Positions 59,931 through 64,000 of a stretch of 64,000 nt of DNA are shown piece after piece. The position numbers were made by a program, and so were the translations under genes. Every line of letters begins with the position of its first letter. The stretch's first letter is position 1. The stretch is from Gammaproteobacteria bacterium (lineage in GTDB: Bacteria; Pseudomonadota; Gammaproteobacteria; JAABTG01). Location of the stretch: assembly GCA_034522055.1 (NCBI GenBank), contig JAXHLS010000002.1, positions 1,488,001 through 1,552,000 on the forward strand, read 5' to 3'. The notes beneath the pieces were generated by a model. It was not told the origin of the DNA and searched no databases. It saw only the letters and a list, made by a program, of their open reading frames with translations.

Positions 59931-61433
59931 CTACGTGAGCCGCTTTCGTTCGTTGGATGAGGAAATGGCCATGGCCTCACGGTACTTGGCAACGGTCCTG
60001 CGCGCCACCCTGATCCCCTGATCGGAAAGGATGGCGGCAAGCTTGCTGTCACTGAGGGGCTTGGCCGGATTTTCCGCGGCGACGAGCTTCTTAATCAGTG
60101 CCCGGATCGCCGTGGAGGATGCCTCGCCACCTGCGTCGGTAGCCAGGTGGGAGGAGAAAAAATACTTGAGTTCGAAGATCCCCCGCGGGGTATGCATGTA
60201 CTTGCGCGAGGTCACCCGGGAGATGGTGGATTCATGCATCTCCACGGTCTCCGCCACGTCATGGAGCACCATGGGTTTCATGGCCTCCTCGCCGTATTCC
60301 AGGAAGCCCTGCTGGCGCTCGACGATGGCGGTGGCCACCTTGAGGAGGGTCTCGCTGCGGCTCTGGAGACTCTTCATGAACCAGCGCGCCTCCTGGAGAT
60401 GGCTGCGCAGGGTGGTATTGTCGGCGCTGCTGTCGGCGCGCCGCACCAGGCTGGCGTAGTAGGGATTGATGCGCACCCGGGGCACGGCCTCCGGGTTCAG
60501 CTCCACATGCCAGCGCCCGTGCTGCTTTTTCACGTAGACGTCGGGAATCACATACTCCGGCGCGTCGTCGGCCAGCTGACGGCCGGGCCGCGGATCGAGC
60601 CCCTGCACCACCGCCAGCACCTGCTGGAGCTCCCCGGAGCCAAGCTTCATCTGGCGGCCGAGGGCGTTGGTATCACGCGCCGCCAAAAGGTCGAAGTGAT
60701 CCTCCACCACCTCCACGGCGCGGGCACACAGGGCATCCTGGCAGGGCAACTGGCGCAGCTGCAGCAGCAGGCACTCCCGCAGGTCCCGGGCCCCCACGCC
60801 GGCGGGATCGAAGGCCTGCACGCGGTGCAGCACCGCCTCCACCTCGTCCAACTCCACGGGCTCGGCACCGCCCACGGAGTCCCGGATCTCCTCCAGGGTC
60901 TCGGTGAGGAAGCCGTTATCGTCGATGGCATCCAGGATGGCGGTGGCGATGGTGCGATCCGCCTCAGACATGGGGGTCAGCATGAGCTGCCAGGACAGGT
61001 GTTCCCGCAGGCTGGTGCCGCTGGCACCGCGGTTCTCGTATTCCGTCTCCGGGGCCGCCGAGGCGTTGGGGGTACCGAGGTCGTAGACATCCTCCCAGGC
61101 GCTGTCCACGGGCAGATCCTGGGGGATCCCCGCCGGCTCCATGTCGAGGTCCGAGTCCTCGGCACCCAGGGCCTCGCTGAAACCGTCGTCATTGCCTCCG
61201 GCGTCGGCGGACGCCGCGTCGTTGGCCGTGTACTCCGCGCCGTTGGCGCCGCGCTCGTCACCGTCATCGGTATCGTCCCCCGCAGCCTCCTCGAGCATGA
61301 GGTTGGAGTCCAGGGCATCCTGGACCTCCGTCTGCAGCTCCATGGTGGATAGCTGCAACAGGCGTATGGCCTGCTGCAGCTGCGGCGTCATGGTGAGATG
61401 CTGGCCAAGCCGAAGCTGTAACGATTGCTTCAT
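59931..61433 (-). CDS. rpoN: RNA polymerase sigma-54 factor RpoN
   Basis: 500 residues. Region I ([29 protein letters not shown]), an acidic region II (about 55-120), the core-binding domain, the HTH ([26 protein letters not shown]) and the RpoN box ([12 protein letters not shown]) are all present. It directs transcription from -24/-12 promoters with enhancer-binding proteins. About 370 bp separate it from lptB. Confidence 0.96.
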   Translation of the reverse strand: MKQSLQLRLGQHLTMTPQLQQAIRLLQLSTMELQTEVQDALDSNLMLEEAAGDDTDDGDERGANGAEYTANDAASADAGGNDDGFSEALGAEDSDLDMEPAGIPQDLPVDSAWEDVYDLGTPNASAAPETEYENRGASGTSLREHLSWQLMLTPMSEADRTIATAILDAIDDNGFLTETLEEIRDSVGGAEPVELDEVEAVLHRVQAFDPAGVGARDLRECLLLQLRQLPCQDALCARAVEVVEDHFDLLAARDTNALGRQMKLGSGELQQVLAVVQGLDPRPGRQLADDAPEYVIPDVYVKKQHGRWHVELNPEAVPRVRINPYYASLVRRADSSADNTTLRSHLQEARWFMKSLQSRSETLLKVATAIVERQQGFLEYGEEAMKPMVLHDVAETVEMHESTISRVTSRKYMHTPRGIFELKYFFSSHLATDAGGEASSTAIRALIKKLVAAENPAKPLSDSKLAAILSDQGIRVARRTVAKYREAMAISSSNERKRLT

Positions 61434-61806
61434 GGATTCCTGGGTAGAATAGGTTTATCCCTGTCTTGATTCTAGCGCAGGAGAGGGGCGCCATAAACAA
61501 ACTACTGCAGACTTTGCGCCAACCCTCTCGTTAAAGGTGCGCCGGGAAGACCGTCCCGGTGCCCTCAGTCGCGCGAGGATATCCTGAGAAACCCCAACAG
61601 ATTGGCTCGTTCGCAGAATCCGTGGGTAAATGTTTCGCTCGCGGTGAGCGCCGAGAGCACGGCATCACCCGCATCGTCAATCGGCTGGAAGACCATTGCT
61701 GTTCCCTTGGCGTTCTTGGCGTCTTTACGAGAGGAAATTCTTGCCTCTACACCCACGGTTTCTGCTTACGAGCCGGAAGATTCGACGTGTTCGGATAAAA
61801 ACCGGC
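61434..61806. other. rpoN-lptB intergenic region with an RKDAKNAK-type repeat
   Basis: No gene is supported. A minus-strand frame encodes ISSRKDAKNAKGTA and FTHGFCERANLLGFL; the RKDAKNAK-coding sequence is a well-known dispersed intergenic repeat in many proteobacteria, so I read this as repeat DNA and not a protein. Confidence 0.5.
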
Positions 61807-62532
61807 CTACAGGGAAAACTCCTCCCCCAGGTAGACCTCCCTGACCTGGCGGTTCTGGAGCACGGCCTGGGGGTCCCCCTCGGCGATGATGCGCCCCTCG
61901 TTGACGATGTAGGCCCGATCACAGGTGCCCAGGGTCTCCCGCACGTTGTGGTCGGTGATGAGCACGCCTATGCCCTTGCTGGAGAGGTGCTTGATGATGC
62001 GCTGGATGTCCAGCACCGAGATGGGATCCACGCCGGCGAAGGGCTCGTCGAACAGCACGAAGCGCGGCTCCGCCGCCAGGGAGCGGGCGATCTCCACGCG
62101 CCGGCGCTCGCCGCCCGACAGGCTCATGCCCCTGGCCTCTCGCAGGTGGGCCACGTGGAGTTCCCGCAGCAACCCCTCGAGCCGGCGCTGCCGCTGGACG
62201 GTGCTGAGGTTGGGCCGGGACTCGAGGATGGCCAGGATGTTCTGCTCCACCGTGAGCTTGCGGAACACCGACGGCTCCTGGGGCAAATAGCCGAGCCCGA
62301 GGCGGGCCCGCACGTGCATGGGGGCCTCCGTGAGATCGTGGTCGTTGAGGAGGATGCGGCCGCTGTCACAGGGCACGAGGCCCACGATCATGTAGAAGCT
62401 GGTGGTCTTGCCCGCCCCGTTGGGGCCCAGCAGCCCTACCACCTCGCCGCTGTTGACGGTGAGGCTGACATCGCTGACCACCCGGCGGGCATGGTATTGC
62501 TTGGCCAGGTGTTCGGCCTCGAGGACGCTCAT
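61807..62532 (-). CDS. lptB: LPS export ABC transporter ATP-binding protein LptB
   Basis: 241 residues. Walker A is [16 protein letters not shown], the signature [16 protein letters not shown], Walker [14 protein letters not shown], and the switch His is in [11 protein letters not shown]. It powers LPS extraction from the inner membrane together with LptFG. Its start overlaps lptA by 4 bp. Confidence 0.97.
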   Translation of the reverse strand: MSVLEAEHLAKQYHARRVVSDVSLTVNSGEVVGLLGPNGAGKTTSFYMIVGLVPCDSGRILLNDHDLTEAPMHVRARLGLGYLPQEPSVFRKLTVEQNILAILESRPNLSTVQRQRRLEGLLRELHVAHLREARGMSLSGGERRRVEIARSLAAEPRFVLFDEPFAGVDPISVLDIQRIIKHLSSKGIGVLITDHNVRETLGTCDRAYIVNEGRIIAEGDPQAVLQNRQVREVYLGEEFSL

Positions 62533-63053
62533 TCTTTTTTGTCGCCGTCCCCTTTCTTGCCCGGCTGGAAGGTGATGCGCACGCGCTTGTCCTTCTCCTT
62601 GGAGCCGCGGGCGGTGACGCGATGCAGCTTGGTGTTGTAGGTGATCTTATCGCCCGAGAACCTGTCCTTGCCCTGGTTGATGACGGCCTCGGTCTTGAGA
62701 TTGAGGAGGTCCTGGGGCTCCAGGTACTCCATGAACTTCGCGTTGGCCCGGATGTATTCTTCCGCATCGTCCGGCAGCTGGCGGAACTCCGCGGGATTGC
62801 CGAAGGCGGTGACGCGTTGCAGGGCCTTGTCGTCGTCCATGTACACGGTGAGCTTGTCGGCGAGGATACGGATGGAGCCCTGGGTCACCACCACCTCCCC
62901 TTCGTAGACCGCCACGCCTTCCGTGTCGTCCATCACGGCGTTATCCGCCTCGATGTTCACGGGCTGATCGCCGTCCGATTCCAGGGCCCCGGCGGCCAGG
63001 GGCAGCAGCAGGGCGGCGATGAGCAGGGCTTCAATCGGTCTTCTTGGGATCAT
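62529..63053 (-). CDS. lptA: LPS transport periplasmic protein LptA
   Basis: 174 residues: a signal peptide ending LAAGALE, then the OstA/LptA beta-jellyroll ([40 protein letters not shown]) that forms the periplasmic bridge for LPS. The C terminus is Lys-rich. It overlaps lptC by 23 bp. Confidence 0.94.
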   Translation of the reverse strand: MIPRRPIEALLIAALLLPLAAGALESDGDQPVNIEADNAVMDDTEGVAVYEGEVVVTQGSIRILADKLTVYMDDDKALQRVTAFGNPAEFRQLPDDAEEYIRANAKFMEYLEPQDLLNLKTEAVINQGKDRFSGDKITYNTKLHRVTARGSKEKDKRVRITFQPGKKGDGDKKE

Positions 63054-63600
63054 AGGTGGTCTGCACTTGGCTGATGAGTTCGAGGCGGTTCCCCGCCATC
63101 CAGGCCTTCAGGCCGACGCTCCTGGACTCCCCGGAGGGCGTACGGATGAGGGCGGTGTCGCCGGTTTCCGCATAATCCTCGTCATTGTATATGGTGAGGT
63201 TGCTGGTCAACACCTCGAGGCGCCGCCGGCCCTCGTGGTCATCCTCCCAGATATAGACCCGGCCCTGGAGGATTATGACACTCTGATCGGCCGACACCCA
63301 TCCCCGCTCGGAGCGCACCTGGGTGGGGGTGTCGTCGTCGCCATGGACCAGCACATGGGGCTCCTCCAGCTCGTGGGTATCCGTATCGGGGTAGTGCACC
63401 ATGCGCTTCGCGCGCAGCTCCTCGGCCGGCACGCCATCGGCGTCCATGCCGACTCTGACAAAGTCATTGAGGAAAAGGTCCGGATCGTGGCGCAATGCGG
63501 GATCATCCGGCTCCGGCACCTCGGTGAGGCGCTGCATCAGCCAGCCGCTGGCCACGGCCAACAGCAGCATCAGGAGGGCCGGGGCCCAACGGGCGATCAT
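63031..63600 (-). CDS. lptC: LPS export protein LptC
   Basis: 189 residues from MIARWAPALLMLLLAVASGW, an N-terminal transmembrane anchor. The periplasmic jellyroll follows (MVHYPDTDTHELEEPHVLVH, SERGWVSADQSVIILQGRV). It passes LPS from LptBFG to LptA. The start at 63600 is chosen because it overlaps the kdsC stop by 4 bp. Confidence 0.92.
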   Translation of the reverse strand: MIARWAPALLMLLLAVASGWLMQRLTEVPEPDDPALRHDPDLFLNDFVRVGMDADGVPAEELRAKRMVHYPDTDTHELEEPHVLVHGDDDTPTQVRSERGWVSADQSVIILQGRVYIWEDDHEGRRRLEVLTSNLTIYNDEDYAETGDTALIRTPSGESRSVGLKAWMAGNRLELISQVQTTYDPKKTD

Positions 63601-64000
63601 TCCAGATAGCGGGCCAGGGTGGCGTCGAGGACGCCGTGGCCCTCCATGACCAGCTCGCACACGTCCCGCCCCGCACCGCGCCCGCCGGCGTGGGGCGTCT
63701 GCCAGTGGGCGTGCCGGGCCACCAGGGGATGGGCATCGGCCACGGCGATGGCCAGCCCCACCCGCAGGATGATCGGCAGATCCACCACGTCATCCCCGAC
63801 GTAGGCCACCTGGTCCGCCGCGATGCCGAGCCGCTCCAGCAGGTCCTGGAAGGCCGGCAGCTTGTCCAGCTGGCCCTGGTAGACATAGTGGATACCCAGG
63901 GAGGTCATGCGATGCTTTACCACCTCGGAGGTACGACCGGTGATGACGCCGATGTCTACGCCGCTGGATTGCAGCATCTTCATGCCGTGGCCGTCCCGGG
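63597..64000 (-). CDS. kdsC: KDO-8-phosphate phosphatase KdsC, partial
   Basis: The frame is open past the right edge, so the N terminus with the nucleophile Asp motif is missing. The visible part reads RDGHGMKMLQSSGVDIGVITGR, then GQLDKLPAFQDLL and AYVGDDVVDLPIILRVGLAIAVADA, the remaining HAD motifs of KdsC. It releases KDO from KDO-8-phosphate for LPS inner-core synthesis. Confidence 0.92.
   Translation of the reverse strand, partial: RDGHGMKMLQSSGVDIGVITGRTSEVVKHRMTSLGIHYVYQGQLDKLPAFQDLLERLGIAADQVAYVGDDVVDLPIILRVGLAIAVADAHPLVARHAHWQTPHAGGRGAGRDVCELVMEGHGVLDATLARYLE

Noticed and set aside
61565-61798. Short proteins between rpoN and lptB
   Set aside because: They are translations of a dispersed RKDAKNAK-type intergenic repeat, with no start signals.

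Overview
The window is high-GC gammaproteobacterial DNA. The gene content and order on the right (aspS, yebC, ruvCAB, ybgC-tolQRAB-pal-cpoB, queEC, then rapZ-hprK-ptsN-hpf-rpoN-lptB-lptA-lptC-kdsC) suggest a Chromatiales/Ectothiorhodospiraceae-like host; that placement is inference from gene order and composition. The window has two halves. Positions 1 to about 41400 are an integrative conjugative element (ICE) backbone of the PFGI-1/SPI-7 class plus a heavily rearranged accessory region. From the tRNA-Lys at 41480 to the right edge it is conserved chromosome.

ICE backbone (1-22831, nearly all minus strand): TraD coupling ATPase (cut by the left edge), TIGR03765-like protein, lytic transglycosylase, TIGR03759-like protein, a small membrane protein, PilL N-terminal protein and a tyrosine recombinase. 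After a toxin-antitoxin graveyard and an inserted TonB-receptor/PepSY cargo come DUF6573, RadC, DUF3577 (STY4534 type), a ParM-like actin with a small DNA-binding candidate, the TIGR03761-like protein, STY4528-type and DUF2857 (STY4526-type) replication proteins, ParB, and an FlhC/FlhD-like activator pair. RadC, DUF6573 and DUF3577 each have a leader with the same two-tier hairpin, probably the radC RNA motif. A 19-bp palindrome recurs four times in non-coding DNA.

Accessory region (22832-41400): an overlapping XRE-HDOD-response-regulator operon lies divergent to a second FlhD/FlhC-like pair, an arrangement recalling SetR/SetCD control of SXT elements. It is followed by insertion sequence wreckage (IS3 fragments, a truncated IS66 with a chimeric transposase), a methyltransferase fragment, and a defence-like island. 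The island holds a 930-residue TIR-STAND-FGE protein, a patatin phospholipase, an NDT-like/TPR/SLOG protein, a small secreted protein and a PIN nuclease. A serine resolvase pseudogene, a LexA-box-associated small gene, an element-borne csrA and two frameshifted thermonuclease genes complete the region.

Chromosomal half (41480-64000): tRNA-Lys, an FmdB zinc ribbon, aspS, a PfkB kinase, dgkA, a PlcP-like phosphoesterase plus Agt-like glycosyltransferase preceded by a good Pho box (probable lipid remodelling under phosphate starvation), yebC, Holliday junction resolution (ruvCAB), the Tol-Pal envelope system, queuosine precursor synthesis, and the sigma-54/nitrogen-PTS/LPS-transport cluster. The last gene, kdsC, is cut by the right edge.
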